Origin: Brenneria roseae subsp. roseae
GTDB lineage: Bacteria; Pseudomonadota; Gammaproteobacteria; Enterobacterales; Enterobacteriaceae
Assembly (NCBI RefSeq): GCF_003115845.1
Contig: NZ_KZ819024.1
Location: 310,001 to 374,000, forward strand
Direction of reading: 5' to 3'
Length of the DNA stretch: 64,000 nt
The position numbers were made by a program, and so were the translations under genes. This document shows positions 37,649-48,064 of this stretch, in pieces; positions within the stretch are counted from its first letter, which is position 1, and each line of letters opens with the position of its first letter. The notes beneath the pieces were generated by a model that was not told where the DNA came from, searched no databases, and worked only from the letters and a program-made list of their open reading frames with translations.

Positions 37649-38509
37649 ATGCGCCAGCACCCATTAGGAATTTATGAAAAAGCCCTGCCCAAAAATCTGA
37701 CCTGGCCTGAGCGGCTGGCGCTGGCAAAGGCATGCGGCTTTGACTTTGTCGAAATGTCGGTGGATGAGAGCGACGAACGTCTCGAACGCCTGCAATGGAG
37801 TAAAGCGCAACGGCTATCGTTGGTCAGCGCAATGCTGGAAACCGGTATCCGAATTCCGTCCATGTGCCTGTCCGGCCATCGGCGCTTTCCTTTCGGCAGC
37901 CATGACGAAACCTTGCGCCAGCGCGCTTTCGACATCATGGAGCAGGCAATTCAACTCGCAAAAGACGTCGGCATCCGCACCATCCAACTTGCCGGTTATG
38001 ACGTTTATTACGAACCGCAGGATGAGGGAACCCTTGTCCGATTTACCGAAGGGATGCAATGGGCGGTAGAACGTGCCGCGGCCGCACAGGTGATGCTGGC
38101 GGTCGAGATCATGGATACCGCATTTATGAATTCCATCAGCAAATGGAAGTCCTGGGATGCCTGTCTGGCCTCGCCGTGGTTTACGGTTTACCCGGACGTC
38201 GGCAATCTCAGCGCCTGGGGCAATGACGTTCCGCACGAGTTGAATATTGGCATCGATCGCATCGCGGCCATCCATCTGAAAGATACCTTTCCGGTCACGG
38301 CATCTTCACCAGGCCAGTTCCGAGATGTTCCGTTCGGCGAAGGCTGCGTGGATTTCGTTTCCGTTTTCCGCACGTTAAAAAACCTGAATTACCGTGGTGC
38401 CTTTCTGATTGAGATGTGGACCGAAAAGGCTGATGAACCGGTTGCCGAAATCGTTCAGGCGCGCCGTTGGATTGAACAGAAAATGCAGCAAGGGGGAATG
38501 ACATGCTAA
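37649..38509 (+). CDS. yiaR: L-xylulose-5-phosphate 3-epimerase
   Basis: YiaR (SgbU) converts L-xylulose 5-phosphate to L-ribulose 5-phosphate. It is a xylose isomerase-like TIM barrel of 286 residues, the same as in K-12. Metal-site blocks are [42 protein letters not shown] and FLIEMWTEK. The ATG at 37649 starts one base after the yiaQ stop; an in-frame start eight codons upstream would overlap yiaQ. Its own stop overlaps the start of yiaS, so the three genes are tightly coupled. Confidence 0.95.
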   Translation: MRQHPLGIYEKALPKNLTWPERLALAKACGFDFVEMSVDESDERLERLQWSKAQRLSLVSAMLETGIRIPSMCLSGHRRFPFGSHDETLRQRAFDIMEQAIQLAKDVGIRTIQLAGYDVYYEPQDEGTLVRFTEGMQWAVERAAAAQVMLAVEIMDTAFMNSISKWKSWDACLASPWFTVYPDVGNLSAWGNDVPHELNIGIDRIAAIHLKDTFPVTASSPGQFRDVPFGEGCVDFVSVFRTLKNLNYRGAFLIEMWTEKADEPVAEIVQARRWIEQKMQQGGMTC

Positions 38510-39204
38510 CGTTGCCACAGCTTAAACAACACGTCCTGGAGGCCAACCTCGATCTGCCGCGCCATAAACTGGTGACCTTTACCTGGGGTAATGTCAGCGC
38601 CGTGGATCGCGAGCGTGGCGTAATGGTAATCAAACCTTCGGGCGTTGAATACGACCATATGCATGCGGACGATATGGTCGTCGTGGATTTGACCTCCGGC
38701 CAAACCATCGAAGGCAGCAAGAAACCGTCATCCGATACCGCGACCCATCTGGCGCTGTATCGCGAATTCAGCGATGTCGGCGGCATCGTGCATACGCATT
38801 CACGCCACGCGACCATCTGGGCGCAAGCCGGGCTGGATCTTCCCGCCTGGGGCACCACCCATGCGGATTATTTCTACGGTTCGATCCCGTGTACCCGACT
38901 CATGACGCCAGAAGAAATCGAGCATGACTATGAACTTGAAACCGGTCATGTGATTATCGAAACTTTTCGGCAGCGCAATATCAGCTCGCAGGATATTCCC
39001 GCGGTGCTGGTCAACGCGCATGGGCCGTTCGCCTGGGGTAAAGACGCGCACAACGCGGTTCACAATGCCGTGGTGCTGGAAGAGATCGCTTATATGGGAA
39101 TTTTTTCGCGCCAGCTTACGCCGAACCTTAACCATATGCAGCAGGAATTGCTGGATAAGCACTACCTTCGCAAACACGGCAAGAATGCCTACTACGGGCA
39201 ATGA
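38503..39204 (+). CDS. yiaS: L-ribulose-5-phosphate 4-epimerase
   Basis: YiaS (SgbE) converts L-ribulose 5-phosphate to D-xylulose 5-phosphate, which enters the pentose phosphate pathway. It is a class II aldolase-type zinc enzyme of 233 residues (231 in K-12). Zinc ligands are H97 and H99 in [13 protein letters not shown] and a later histidine in [22 protein letters not shown] and [14 protein letters not shown] mark the substrate site. It is the last gene of the operon and is followed by a strong hairpin. An araD paralogue would be the only close alternative; the context decides for yiaS. Confidence 0.94.
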   Translation: MLTLPQLKQHVLEANLDLPRHKLVTFTWGNVSAVDRERGVMVIKPSGVEYDHMHADDMVVVDLTSGQTIEGSKKPSSDTATHLALYREFSDVGGIVHTHSRHATIWAQAGLDLPAWGTTHADYFYGSIPCTRLMTPEEIEHDYELETGHVIIETFRQRNISSQDIPAVLVNAHGPFAWGKDAHNAVHNAVVLEEIAYMGIFSRQLTPNLNHMQQELLDKHYLRKHGKNAYYGQ

Positions 39205-39216
39205 TGAGATGATAAT

Positions 39217-39240
39217 GAAGGGGCCCGGGCCGGCCCCTTC
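39217..39240. terminator. Hairpin between yiaS and mscS
   Basis: GAAGGGGCC (39217-39225) pairs with GGCCCCTTC (39232-39240) around a six-base loop. The stem is very GC-rich but the T-run is poor on both strands. It lies between convergent genes and probably serves both. Confidence 0.65.
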
Positions 39241-39248
39241 TATCTATG

Positions 39249-40109
39249 CTATTCCGGCTGTTTTGCCGCCTGCGGCACATTGTGCAGGTGTACGTCCAGC
39301 TGCGGATAAGGGATCCCGATCCGGTGTTCATCCAGTACCCGCTTAAAGCTTTCCAGCAGATCCCAGTACACCGCCTGCGCGTTGCCATTGGTCGTCCACA
39401 CCCACACCACAAAGTTCAGGGAGGATGCCGCCATTTCATTCAGACGAATGGTTACGCCCTTATCGTGCTGAATACGGGTATCTGCGGCGATGATATCGCC
39501 CAGCAGCGTTTTCACCACATCAATATCCGCATCATAAGCCACGCCGACGATAATCTCAGTACGGCGATCCGGCTCACGTGAGCTGTTGATGATATTTCCG
39601 GCAATGATTTTGCCATTCGGTACGACGATGATTTTACCGTCAGCCGTACGCAGCGTGGTGGAGAAGATCTGAACCTGCGTCACCGACCCGGCCACGCCAC
39701 CCAGATCCACCCACTCGCCGGTGCGGAAAGGACGAAAGATCACCAGCAACACACCGGCGGCAAAGTTGGCCAAAGAGCCTTGCAACGCCAGACCAACCGC
39801 CAAACCCGCCGCACCCAGAACGGCAATCACCGATGCCGTCTGCACGCCGACCCGGCTCAACACGGCAATTAGCGTAAAAGCGATAATGCCATAACGCACC
39901 AGCGCGCAGAGGAAATCCGCGACGGTTGAGTCAATGGAACGGCTCACCATCACTTTATTCAGCGTCCCCGACACCATACGGGCGACAACCATACCGACCA
40001 CCAGGATCACTAATGCGGCAACGATATTAACGGTATACTGCAACAAGATATCCTGATGGTTAACCAGCCAGCCTGTCGCCTGCTCTACACCAACATTCAA
40101 CTCTTCCAT
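39249..40109 (-). CDS. mscS: Small-conductance mechanosensitive channel MscS
   Basis: MscS opens under membrane tension to release solutes during osmotic downshock. The 286 residues equal K-12 MscS. There are three membrane helices. The pore-lining third helix is the glycine/alanine-rich [30 protein letters not shown] (about 93-122), followed by the conserved [17 protein letters not shown] and the cytoplasmic cage. In K-12 its neighbour is argO; here the yia cluster lies between them. fbaA lies upstream on the same strand. Confidence 0.97.
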   Translation of the reverse strand: MEELNVGVEQATGWLVNHQDILLQYTVNIVAALVILVVGMVVARMVSGTLNKVMVSRSIDSTVADFLCALVRYGIIAFTLIAVLSRVGVQTASVIAVLGAAGLAVGLALQGSLANFAAGVLLVIFRPFRTGEWVDLGGVAGSVTQVQIFSTTLRTADGKIIVVPNGKIIAGNIINSSREPDRRTEIIVGVAYDADIDVVKTLLGDIIAADTRIQHDKGVTIRLNEMAASSLNFVVWVWTTNGNAQAVYWDLLESFKRVLDEHRIGIPYPQLDVHLHNVPQAAKQPE

Positions 40110-40184
40110 TCAACTACTCCTGTTTTTTGCTCTCAGAGAGAGCATAACTTTCACACCAAAACCGCAATCTACGGCGAAATCCAG

Positions 40185-40213
40185 ATAAAATTAAGGCTCC
40201 CGTGGGAGCCTTA
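40185..40213 (-). terminator. Intrinsic terminator of fbaA
   Basis: TAAGGCTCCC (40192-40201) and GGGAGCCTTA (40204-40213) are perfectly complementary, and on the minus strand ATTTTATC follows. It lies 24 bases beyond the fbaA stop and ends the epd-pgk-fbaA operon. Confidence 0.85.
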
Positions 40214-40236
40214 GCGATAACCCTTAAGAATCTTAG

Positions 40237-41313
40237 TTAAAGAACGTCAACCGCGTTCAGTTCTTTAAAGGCTTTTTCTAAACGAACCACCATAGTGGCT
40301 TGTGCCGCACGTAACCAGGCACGCGGATCGTAGTATTTTTTGTTCGGCTTATCAGCGCCTTCCGGGTTACCCAGTTGGGCTTGCAGATAGCCTTCGTTCT
40401 TCTGGTAGTAGTGCAGAATACCTTCCCAGGTCGCCCATTGGGTATCGGTATCGATATTCATTTTAACAACACCGTAGCCAACGGCTTCTGCAATTTCTTC
40501 AGCAGAAGAACCGGAACCGCCGTGGAATACGAAATCCAGGCTGTTGTGCGGCAGATTGTATTTCTCTGACACATAGTCCTGAGAGTTACGCAGGATTTTC
40601 GGCGTCAGCTGCACGTTGCCCGGCTTGTAAACGCCGTGCACATTACCGAAGGAGGCGGCGATAGTGATGCGCGGGCTGATAGCACTTAATTTTTCATAAG
40701 CGTAAGCCACGTCTTCCGGCTGAGTATACAGCGCGGAGTTGTCCAGATGGCTGTTGTCCACGCCATCTTCTTCACCACCGGTACAGCCCAGTTCGATTTC
40801 CAGCGTCATGTCCAGCTTCGCCATGCGAGCCAGATACTTGCTGCAAATTTCGATATTTTCTTCCAGTGACTCTTCAGACAGATCGATCATGTGTGAAGAA
40901 AACAGCGGCTTGCCCGTTGCTGCGAAATGTTTTTCACCGGCATCCAACAGACCGTCCAGCCACGGCAGCAGTTTTTTAGCGCAGTGGTCAGTATGCAGAA
41001 TAACCGGTACGCCGTAGTGTTCTGCCATTTGATGAACGTGGTGAGCACCAGAAATCGCGCCTAAAATCGCTGCCTGCTGGCCTTCCGCTTTCAGACCTTT
41101 ACCGGCGATAAATGCCGCACCGCCGTTGGAGAACTGAACGATAACCGGCGCACGCACTTTGGCGGCGGCTTCCAGAACCGCATTGACTGAGTCAGTACCG
41201 ACGCAGTTTACTGCTGGCAGGGCGAATTTGTTTTCTTTTGCTACTGCGAAAACTTTCTGAACGTCATCACCAGTGATGACACCAGGTTTTACGAAATCAA
41301 AAATTTTAGACAT
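40237..41313 (-). CDS. fbaA: Class II fructose-bisphosphate aldolase
   Basis: FbaA cleaves fructose 1,6-bisphosphate to two triose phosphates and works in reverse in gluconeogenesis. The 358-residue product (359 in K-12) is a zinc-dependent TIM barrel. D109 and H110 lie in VILHTDHCAKK, the glutamate-rich ELGCTGGEEDGVDNS loop follows, and FVFHGGSGSS binds phosphate. It is the last gene of epd-pgk-fbaA. Codon use is that of a highly expressed gene. Confidence 0.98.
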   Translation of the reverse strand: MSKIFDFVKPGVITGDDVQKVFAVAKENKFALPAVNCVGTDSVNAVLEAAAKVRAPVIVQFSNGGAAFIAGKGLKAEGQQAAILGAISGAHHVHQMAEHYGVPVILHTDHCAKKLLPWLDGLLDAGEKHFAATGKPLFSSHMIDLSEESLEENIEICSKYLARMAKLDMTLEIELGCTGGEEDGVDNSHLDNSALYTQPEDVAYAYEKLSAISPRITIAASFGNVHGVYKPGNVQLTPKILRNSQDYVSEKYNLPHNSLDFVFHGGSGSSAEEIAEAVGYGVVKMNIDTDTQWATWEGILHYYQKNEGYLQAQLGNPEGADKPNKKYYDPRAWLRAAQATMVVRLEKAFKELNAVDVL

Positions 41314-41377
41314 GTTACGTGTCCTGTTTCGTTGGCCGTGGAGGGTTAAAGAAATCGATATTTAAATCGACAGGCTA

Positions 41378-41398
41378 CTCCGGCGTGTTATGCCGGAG
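41378..41398 (-). other. Hairpin in the pgk-fbaA intergenic region
   Basis: CTCCGGC (41378-41384) and GCCGGAG (41392-41398) form a seven-pair stem with a seven-base loop in the 126-base gap between pgk and fbaA. There is no T-run, so it is more likely an mRNA processing or stability element than a terminator. Confidence 0.5.
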
Positions 41399-41439
41399 GG
41401 CCGAAGCGGAGTAATAGCCATTACGCTCCGCTTAAAACA

Positions 41440-42603
41440 TTACTGCTTGGCACGTTCTTCCAGCATAACCACCGCAGGCAGTTTTTTCCCTTCAACGAAC
41501 TCCAGGAAAGCACCGCCACCGGTAGAAATATAGGAGATTTGGTCAGCAATGCCGAACAGATCGATCGCCGCCAGTGTGTCACCACCGCCAGCAATAGAGA
41601 AGGCGTCGCTTTCCGCAATGGCTCTGGCAACAATCTCAGTACCTTTGCGGAAGTTCGGGAATTCGAATACGCCGACCGGACCATTCCACAGAATGGTTTT
41701 CGCGTTTTTCAGAATTTCAGCCAAACGTTCTGCGGAAACATCGCCCAGATCCAGAATCTGCTCTTCATCTTTGATTGCCGTGACAGACTTCAGCGTCGCG
41801 GGAGCAGTTTCAGAGAATTCAGACGCAACGCGAACATCGCTCGGAACCGGAATATCACAGGTTTCCAGCAGTTTCTTCGCTTCAGGGATCAGATCTGCCT
41901 CATACAGCGATTTACCCACGTTGTGGCCTTGAGCAGCAACGAAGGTATTGGCAATACCGCCGCCAACGATCAGTTGGTCAGCGATTTTAGACAGGGAATC
42001 CAATACGGTCAGTTTGGTTGAAACTTTGGATCCACCGACGATAGCAACCATCGGACGAGCAGGGTTGCCCAGCGCTTTGCCCAAGGCTTCCAGCTCATCA
42101 GACAACAGCGGACCCGCACAAGCGATAGGAGCAAACTTGCCTACGCCGTGGGTAGACGCCTGAGCGCGGTGAGCCGTGCCAAATGCATCCATGACATACA
42201 CATCACACAGCGCGGCATATTTTTTGGATAGCGCTTCGTCGTCTTTCTTCTCGCCTTTGTTAAAGCGAACATTTTCCAGGACGACAAGTTCACCTTCCGC
42301 GACATCGACGCCGTCCAGGTAATCCTTGGCCAGACGTACCGGAGAAGAGAGTTTTTCTTTCAGATAGTTAACTACTGGCAGCAGAGAAAATTCTTCGTTG
42401 TATTCTCCTTCGGTCGGACGTCCCAGGTGGGAAGTCACCATCACACGCGCCCCTTGTTTGAGGGCCAGTTCGATGGTCGGCAGAGAAGCGCGGATACGCG
42501 CATCAGACGTCACTTTACCTTCTTTTACCGGCACGTTCAGATCCGAACGGATCAATACGCGTTTGCCAGCCAGATCCAGATCGGTCATCTTAATTACAGA
42601 CAT
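41440..42603 (-). CDS. pgk: Phosphoglycerate kinase
   Basis: Pgk transfers phosphate between 1,3-bisphosphoglycerate and ADP in glycolysis. The 387 residues equal K-12 Pgk. [16 protein letters not shown] is the N-terminal substrate loop, HLGRPTEG follows, and the nucleotide domain has [24 protein letters not shown] and [12 protein letters not shown] start at the ATG at 42603 (MSVIKMTDL) with AGAGGA upstream; the frame is open for 16 more codons without family support. It is the middle gene of epd-pgk-fbaA. Confidence 0.98.
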   Translation of the reverse strand: MSVIKMTDLDLAGKRVLIRSDLNVPVKEGKVTSDARIRASLPTIELALKQGARVMVTSHLGRPTEGEYNEEFSLLPVVNYLKEKLSSPVRLAKDYLDGVDVAEGELVVLENVRFNKGEKKDDEALSKKYAALCDVYVMDAFGTAHRAQASTHGVGKFAPIACAGPLLSDELEALGKALGNPARPMVAIVGGSKVSTKLTVLDSLSKIADQLIVGGGIANTFVAAQGHNVGKSLYEADLIPEAKKLLETCDIPVPSDVRVASEFSETAPATLKSVTAIKDEEQILDLGDVSAERLAEILKNAKTILWNGPVGVFEFPNFRKGTEIVARAIAESDAFSIAGGGDTLAAIDLFGIADQISYISTGGGAFLEFVEGKKLPAVVMLEERAKQ

Positions 42604-42675
42604 GGTGAATCCTCTTGTTGATTCTCTTTTAAAGTTGCTTGAGCGAGGCATTGATCCCTGACCAATACCGTCGTA

Positions 42676-43692
42676 CTAGAAACCGCAGGCCGCCATTGCC
42701 CGTGTTGTATCCAACATCCGGTTGGCAAAGCCCCATTCGTTATCGCACCAAACCAGTGTTTTAATCAGATGCTGACCACTGACCCGAGTCTGCGTGCCAT
42801 CAACAATAGCACTGTGTGGATCATGGTTAAAATCCGCCGAAACTAACGGCAATTCGGTATAGTCAACTATACCACGAAATGCCTCATGCGCTGATTTTTG
42901 CAATAGTGCGTTAATTTCATTCACATTTACTGCTTTTTTCACGCTGACGCTTAAATCGATCGCCGTTACGTTAATCGTGGGAACTCGCACCGATATCGCT
43001 TCGAAACGATCGAGAAATTGCGGAAAAATTCGGGTTATCCCTGCCGACAGTTTAGTATCCACCGGAATGATGGACTGACTGGCCGCACGGGTACGTCGCA
43101 GATCGTGATGGTACGCATCGATCACCGGCTGATCGTTCATTGATGAATGGATCGTCGTTACCGTTCCATTTTCAATGCCGAATGCATCATCCAGCAGCTT
43201 AATTATAGGAATAATGCAATTCGTTGTGCAGGAAGCATTGGAAACAATGCGATGTTCGGCTTTTAATTGTTGATGATTGACGCCAAACACAATCGTCGCA
43301 TCCAACTCCGCGGTTCCCGGATGCGAAAACAACACTTTCTTCGCCCCCGCCGCCAAATGCGCTTCACCGTCGGCACGACTGCCGTATACGCCGCTGCAAT
43401 CCAGTACGATATCGACACCCAGCTCACGCCAGGGTAACTGTTCGATTCCGGCCTGATGCAACAGACGGATGCAATCATCGCCGACATATAGCTGATCGCA
43501 CTCCTGACGAATATCCCAGGGGAAACGGCCATGGCTTGAATCGTATTTGAGCAGGTGGGCAATACCTTCCGCACTCGCCAGTTCATTAATGGCTACCACA
43601 CTAATTTCCGCCCGGCGGCCCGATTCATACAGCGCACGTAAAACACTGCGACCAATACGGCCAAAGCCGTTTATCGCAATACGGATTGTCAT
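42676..43692 (-). CDS. epd: D-erythrose-4-phosphate dehydrogenase
   Basis: Epd (GapB) oxidises erythrose 4-phosphate to 4-phosphoerythronate for pyridoxal phosphate synthesis. It is a GAPDH-family enzyme of 338 residues (339 in K-12). The Rossmann loop is [16 protein letters not shown], and the catalytic cysteine is C155 in [34 protein letters not shown] distinguishes it from GapA, which has a different loop here. It is the first gene of epd-pgk-fbaA; a Cra-like site lies 300 bases upstream. Confidence 0.96.
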   Translation of the reverse strand: MTIRIAINGFGRIGRSVLRALYESGRRAEISVVAINELASAEGIAHLLKYDSSHGRFPWDIRQECDQLYVGDDCIRLLHQAGIEQLPWRELGVDIVLDCSGVYGSRADGEAHLAAGAKKVLFSHPGTAELDATIVFGVNHQQLKAEHRIVSNASCTTNCIIPIIKLLDDAFGIENGTVTTIHSSMNDQPVIDAYHHDLRRTRAASQSIIPVDTKLSAGITRIFPQFLDRFEAISVRVPTINVTAIDLSVSVKKAVNVNEINALLQKSAHEAFRGIVDYTELPLVSADFNHDPHSAIVDGTQTRVSGQHLIKTLVWCDNEWGFANRMLDTTRAMAACGF

Positions 43693-43733
43693 GGAGTTCC
43701 CTGTGTCGTGGTGATCATGTCATCCTCATAGAA

Positions 43734-43800
43734 TATACCCTTCTTACATGAAGTTGCAGCGTTGTTGCCAGCCGCCCCCATTCCCCGGGTATAGTCAGCG
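43734..43800. repeat. Possible degenerate ERIC-like fragment
   Basis: TATACCCTTCTTACATGAAG followed by TTGCAGCGTTGTTGCCAGCC resembles one end of an ERIC element (the reverse of the end at 31473-31492), but the core palindrome is missing. It may be a truncated or diverged copy. Confidence 0.4.
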
Positions 43801-43991
43801 CGTTGCAAGGAGCAAACCATTTCTCAAATGCCCGCTCAAAAAAACGCAATATCAGAGTAAACCAAACACATTCCCTTTAAAATCAAAGCGAAATCGAGCC
43901 ACGACTGAGCTTGCCAGCTCGGCTTTTCCACCGTTCTTTCCAATGAAAATAATGACAGAAATCCTGGATGAAAATGTAATCGGCATCACAA

Positions 43992-44006
43992 CTGAAACGC
44001 TTCAGC
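43992..44006. promoter_or_regulatory. Cra (FruR)-like binding site upstream of epd
   Basis: CTGAAACGCTTCAGC is a near-perfect palindrome that matches the Cra consensus (GCTGAAnCGnTTCA). In K-12 the epd operon is controlled by Cra and CRP, so the site fits its context. It lies 300 bases before the epd start, which implies a distal promoter or a long leader. Confidence 0.65.
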
Positions 44007-44108
44007 TAGCATAAACGAATTAAGGTATAAAAGAAATATTCTCGCCCGGCACGCGTCAGAAGAGTGACCTGCGTCATAAAAAAAATGCCGGAAACGACAG
44101 AACGAACC

Positions 44109-44140
44109 AATAAAAAAACCGCCAGGGAATGCTGGCGGTT
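44109..44140 (-). terminator. Intrinsic terminator of tktA
   Basis: On the minus strand AACCGCCAG (44140-44132) pairs with CTGGCGGTT (44125-44117), followed by TTTTTATT. It lies 35-60 bases beyond the tktA stop. Confidence 0.88.
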
Positions 44141-44174
44141 TCAGGACGTGATGCTGTAAAGCGGCGAAACACCG

Positions 44175-46169
44175 TTACTTCAGTAACGCCTGCGCTTTTG
44201 CAACCACGTTATCCACGGTGAAGCCGAATTCCTCAAACAGCAGCTCCGCCGGCGCCGACTCGCCGAAGCTCGTCATCCCGACAATCGCGCCGTTCAGGCC
44301 CACGTACTTGTACCAGTAATCCGCGATACCCGCCTCAATCGCCACGCGGGCGCTCACGGCTTTCGGCAGCACCGCTTCACGATAGGCCGCATCCTGTTTG
44401 TCGAACGCATCGGTGGACGGCATCGAAACGACGCGAACCTGATGCCCTGCCGCCGTCAGTTTGTCATACGCCCCGACCGCCAGTTCGACTTCCGAACCGG
44501 TCGCAATCAGGATGACATCCGGCTGGCCGCCGCTGTCTTTCAGCACATACGCGCCTTTCGCCACGTCCGCCAACTGCTGAGCCGTGCGCGCCTGCTGCGC
44601 CAGATTCTGACGGGACAGGATTAGCGCCGTCGGGCCGTCCTGACGTTCAATGGCATATTTCCACGCCACCGCCGTCTCGACCTGGTCCGCCGGACGCCAG
44701 GCGCTCATGTTCGGCGTCACCCGCAGGCTGGCCAACTGCTCGACCGGCTGGTGCGTCGGGCCGTCTTCGCCCAGACCGATGGAGTCATGGGTATAGACGT
44801 AAATGCTGCGGATTTTCATCAGCGCCGCCATGCGCACAGCGTTACGGGCGTATTCCACAAACATCAGGAAGGTCGCGGTGTACGGCAGGAAACCGCCGTG
44901 CAGGGCAATCCCGTTGGCGATGGCGGTCATGCCGAATTCGCGTACGCCGTAGTGGATGTAATTCCCCCCTGCGTCCTTATCCAGCGACGTCGAGCCGGAC
45001 CAGATGGTCAGGTTGCTGGGGGCCAGATCCGCCGAGCCGCCCAGGAATTCCGGCAGCAGTTTGCCATAGGCTTCCAGCGCATTCTGCGAGGCTTTGCGGC
45101 TGGCAATTTTCGCCGGATTGGCCTGCAACTGTTCAATGAATTTCTGTGCTTCCGCCTGCCAGTTGGCCGGCAGGTCGCCCGCGGTACGGCGTTTGAACTC
45201 GGCAGCCAGTTCCGGATAGGCGCTGGAGTAGGCGGCAAACGCCTCATCCCAGGCAGATTCTTTACGCTGACCCGCCGCTTTGGCATCCCAGGCGGCATAA
45301 ATTTCCGCCGGAATTTCAAACGCCGGATAGGTCCAGCCCAGTTGCTCGCGGGACGCGGCCACTTCGGCGTCTCCCAGCGGCGCACCGTGAGCGTCGTGCG
45401 TGCCCGCCTTGTTCGGCGAACCAAAACCAATCACGGTTTTGCACATCAGCAGCGACGGTTTGTCCGTCACCTGCTGCGCTTCGGCGATGGCGCGACTGAT
45501 GGCGTCCGCATCGTGACCGTCCACGCCGCGCACCACGTGCCAGCCGTAGGCTTCAAAACGCGCCGCGGTGTCATCGGTAAACCAGCCCTCCACATGGCCG
45601 TCAATGGAGATGCCGTTGTCATCATAAAACGCGGTCAGTTTGCCGAGCTTCATGGTGCCGGCCAGCGAGCAGACTTCGTGGGAAATCCCTTCCATCATGC
45701 AACCGTCACCCAGGAACGTGTAGGTGTGGTGATTGACAATCTCGTGGCCCGGGCGGTTGAACTGCGCCGCCAGCGTGCGCTCGGCAATCGCCATCCCGAC
45801 CGCGTTGGCAATCCCCTGCCCCAGCGGTCCGGTGGTGGTTTCGACGCCGGCGGTATAGCCGTACTCCGGGTGCCCAGGGGTTTTGGAATGCAGTTGGCGG
45901 AAGTTTTTCAGTTCTTCAATCGGCAGGTCGTAACCCGTCAGGTGCAGCAGGCTGTAAATCAGCATGGAGGCGTGACCGTTGGACAGGACGAAACGGTCGC
46001 GATTGGCCCAGTTCGGGTTGGTCGGATTATGGTTGAGGTAATCGCGCCACAGCACTTCAGCGATATCCGCCATACCCATCGGTGCGCCCGGATGACCGGA
46101 TTTGGCTTTTTGCACGCCATCCATGCTCAGCGCACGGATAGCATTCGCAAGTTCTTTACGAGAGGACAT
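44175..46169 (-). CDS. tktA: Transketolase
   Basis: Transketolase moves two-carbon units between ketose and aldose phosphates, using thiamine diphosphate. It accepts the D-xylulose 5-phosphate made by the yia cluster. The 664-residue product (663 in K-12) has H26 in [13 protein letters not shown], the thiamine motif [13 protein letters not shown] from 154 ending in the YDDN box, and [24 protein letters not shown] in the pyrimidine domain. The gene is more GC-rich at third positions than its neighbours, which leaves a 490-codon antisense frame that is not a gene. Confidence 0.98.
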   Translation of the reverse strand: MSSRKELANAIRALSMDGVQKAKSGHPGAPMGMADIAEVLWRDYLNHNPTNPNWANRDRFVLSNGHASMLIYSLLHLTGYDLPIEELKNFRQLHSKTPGHPEYGYTAGVETTTGPLGQGIANAVGMAIAERTLAAQFNRPGHEIVNHHTYTFLGDGCMMEGISHEVCSLAGTMKLGKLTAFYDDNGISIDGHVEGWFTDDTAARFEAYGWHVVRGVDGHDADAISRAIAEAQQVTDKPSLLMCKTVIGFGSPNKAGTHDAHGAPLGDAEVAASREQLGWTYPAFEIPAEIYAAWDAKAAGQRKESAWDEAFAAYSSAYPELAAEFKRRTAGDLPANWQAEAQKFIEQLQANPAKIASRKASQNALEAYGKLLPEFLGGSADLAPSNLTIWSGSTSLDKDAGGNYIHYGVREFGMTAIANGIALHGGFLPYTATFLMFVEYARNAVRMAALMKIRSIYVYTHDSIGLGEDGPTHQPVEQLASLRVTPNMSAWRPADQVETAVAWKYAIERQDGPTALILSRQNLAQQARTAQQLADVAKGAYVLKDSGGQPDVILIATGSEVELAVGAYDKLTAAGHQVRVVSMPSTDAFDKQDAAYREAVLPKAVSARVAIEAGIADYWYKYVGLNGAIVGMTSFGESAPAELLFEEFGFTVDNVVAKAQALLK

Positions 46170-46542
46170 GCTTTACTCCAGATCGGATTGAACAGATGTC
46201 TTGCCAGACATTATGGTATATAAATCAAAAGATTAATAAAAAAACTTAACAATGAGATGAGTACAAATGTACATTAAAATCAGGGTGAATGCACATGGAA
46301 CAGTGAGCAAAAAAGAGGATTTAATGATTCACCGATTCACCACGCTTTTTCAGCGCATGCCATAAGGAATCAACGCCTCGCGGACTATGCTTAACCGCAG
46401 GCATGCAAAGGGATACAAATCAGAATTTTTATCTATTTATCTTCACGATTTTCAGCTACGTTTACGCTGATTTTTTAAACGGCATATATTCCACTAATGA
46501 TTAATGTTGACGTATCACCAATCATCGTAGGGAGATGATGTT
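46170..46542. other. tktA-loiP divergent intergenic region
   Basis: This 373-base region is AT-rich and should contain both promoters. A candidate loiP ribosome site, GGGAGATGATGTT, lies just before 46543. I see no gene, repeat or named operator in it. Confidence 0.5.
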
Positions 46543-47310
46543 ATGACAATTCGCACTTCGATTATTCGTACTTCTGCACTCGCAATATGTATCACGACTT
46601 TACTGAGCGGCTGTGAGAATCTGAATACCAGCACATTGATGCAATCCGGCGCTCAGGCATTCCAGGCCGCCACGCTGAATGATGAACAGGTAAAAACGCT
46701 CAGCAATCAATCCTGTGAGCAGATGGATAAAGAAGCACAAATTGCTCCCGACAGCAGTCCCTATACCCAGCGATTGAATAAAATTGCCGATGCATTGGGT
46801 CACGACATTAACGGCACGCCGGCCAACTATAAGGTGTATCTGACAAAAGAAGTGAACGCATGGGCGATGGCGAACGGCTGTATCCGTGTCTACAGCGGTC
46901 TGATGGATATGATGACGGATAATGAAGTCGAGGGTGTGCTGGGCCATGAAATGGGCCACGTTGCGCTGGGCCATACCCGCAAAGCCATGCAGGTGGCCTA
47001 TGCCGCTACCGCAGCACGCACGGCGATCTCTTCCGCCGGAGGTGTCGCGGCTTCTTTATCGCAGTCACAGCTTGCCGATCTGGGGGAAAAACTGGTCAAC
47101 GCGCAATTCTCACAGACACAGGAACGCGAAGCCGATGATTATTCATTCGATCTGCTGAAAAAACGTGGCGTCGAACCTGAAGGGCTGGCAACCAGCTTCG
47201 AAAAATTGGCCAAACTGGATGAAGGACGTCAAAGCAGCATGTTTGATTCGCATCCTTCATCCGTAGAACGGGCAAATCACATCCGTGAACGAATCGCAGC
47301 GGAAAAGTAA
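46543..47310 (+). CDS. loiP: Metalloprotease LoiP (YggG), M48 family lipoprotein
   Basis: LoiP is an outer-membrane zinc metalloprotease of the M48 family, which in E. coli cleaves between phenylalanines and works with BepA/YfgC. The 255-residue protein has a lipoprotein signal with lipobox LLSGC (lipidated C24), the zinc motif HEMGH at 135-139, and the third ligand in QEREADDYS near 196. In K-12 loiP is followed by speB; here an AT-rich region and a LuxR-type gene follow instead. Confidence 0.94.
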   Translation: MTIRTSIIRTSALAICITTLLSGCENLNTSTLMQSGAQAFQAATLNDEQVKTLSNQSCEQMDKEAQIAPDSSPYTQRLNKIADALGHDINGTPANYKVYLTKEVNAWAMANGCIRVYSGLMDMMTDNEVEGVLGHEMGHVALGHTRKAMQVAYAATAARTAISSAGGVAASLSQSQLADLGEKLVNAQFSQTQEREADDYSFDLLKKRGVEPEGLATSFEKLAKLDEGRQSSMFDSHPSSVERANHIRERIAAEK

Positions 47311-47365
47311 TACCGTTCGGTTTAATCAAAATTAAACCCTTAAGACTTATTACGTCATTACACCG

Positions 47366-47409
47366 GCACCTTGGCATTCAAATACATTCGGATGCCAAGG
47401 TGCTTCTTA
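47366..47409 (+). terminator. Intrinsic terminator of loiP
   Basis: GCACCTTGGCAT (47366-47377) pairs perfectly with ATGCCAAGGTGC (47392-47403) around a 14-base loop and is followed by TTCTTAT. Confidence 0.8.
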
Positions 47410-48064
47410 TCTCATAGAACCATTTTCCAGAAAAGCGATACGACAGCCGAGAACGTCGTTATTCAGGGGAGTGTTTCATTTTACCGAAATTCTTTAATTA
47501 TGCTTACCAATCCACGGTAAACGCTTTTTCTTTTCCGAAAAGCATCAGGCGTTTTTCGGCAGTAAGTCTTATAAAATATAACGTTATAAAATACCGGGAA
47601 AGAATAATGTACCTGCCAAACGTTAACCACCCGGCGGTACTTATTCGTTGCGTCAGGTACACAATTTTATAACTAAATATCCCCTCACGTTCTAATGCAG
47701 GGATAATAAATGGGCTTATTGATAGCTTTAATAAATCAATCCCTTGATTTCAATAGATCCGATTGATTAAAATTGAATTTTTCAACCCGCTCTTTTCAAA
47801 GACCGAACCTATTGTATTTTAAAGATAGAAATGGTTCTACAAATCAAGCATACTATACTTAATTCGGTGGAAATTATTTTTTCAATATGATCATATGGAT
47901 ATAAATTAAGCATATTGTCGTTACCTGTTATCATCTCCAGATATCTATCTTATAAAAACTTATACGCTCAAGTGCCGAGTAACTCATTTTTAATGACTAG
48001 GTAACATTGAGCAACATTGACAACCATTAACGGCTTAAAAATAAACTCATATGTGTTAAAAATC
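47410..48064. other. AT-rich region upstream of the LuxR-type gene
   Basis: This region of about 655 bases carries no gene that I can support. It is strongly AT-rich (for example around 47560-47990), unlike the flanking loiP and speA genes. It probably contains the promoter of the regulator. The composition fits silencing by H-NS and recent acquisition, which is inference. Confidence 0.55.

Larger units (their letters stand above)
43693..44174. other. epd upstream region
   Basis: This 482-base gap between tktA and epd (same strand) contains an ERIC-like fragment, a Cra-like site and the tktA terminator. An 88-codon plus-strand frame overlaps these elements. It has no ribosome site and no recognisable product, so I do not call it. 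Confidence 0.55.

Noticed and set aside
43748-44014. 88-codon frame upstream of epd
   Set aside because: It runs across an ERIC-like fragment and a Cra-like site, has no ribosome site and no conserved sequence.
44751-46223. 490-codon open frame on the plus strand
   Set aside because: It is antisense to tktA, whose strong third-position GC bias removes stops on the other strand. The translation is arginine-rich, low in order and resembles no protein.
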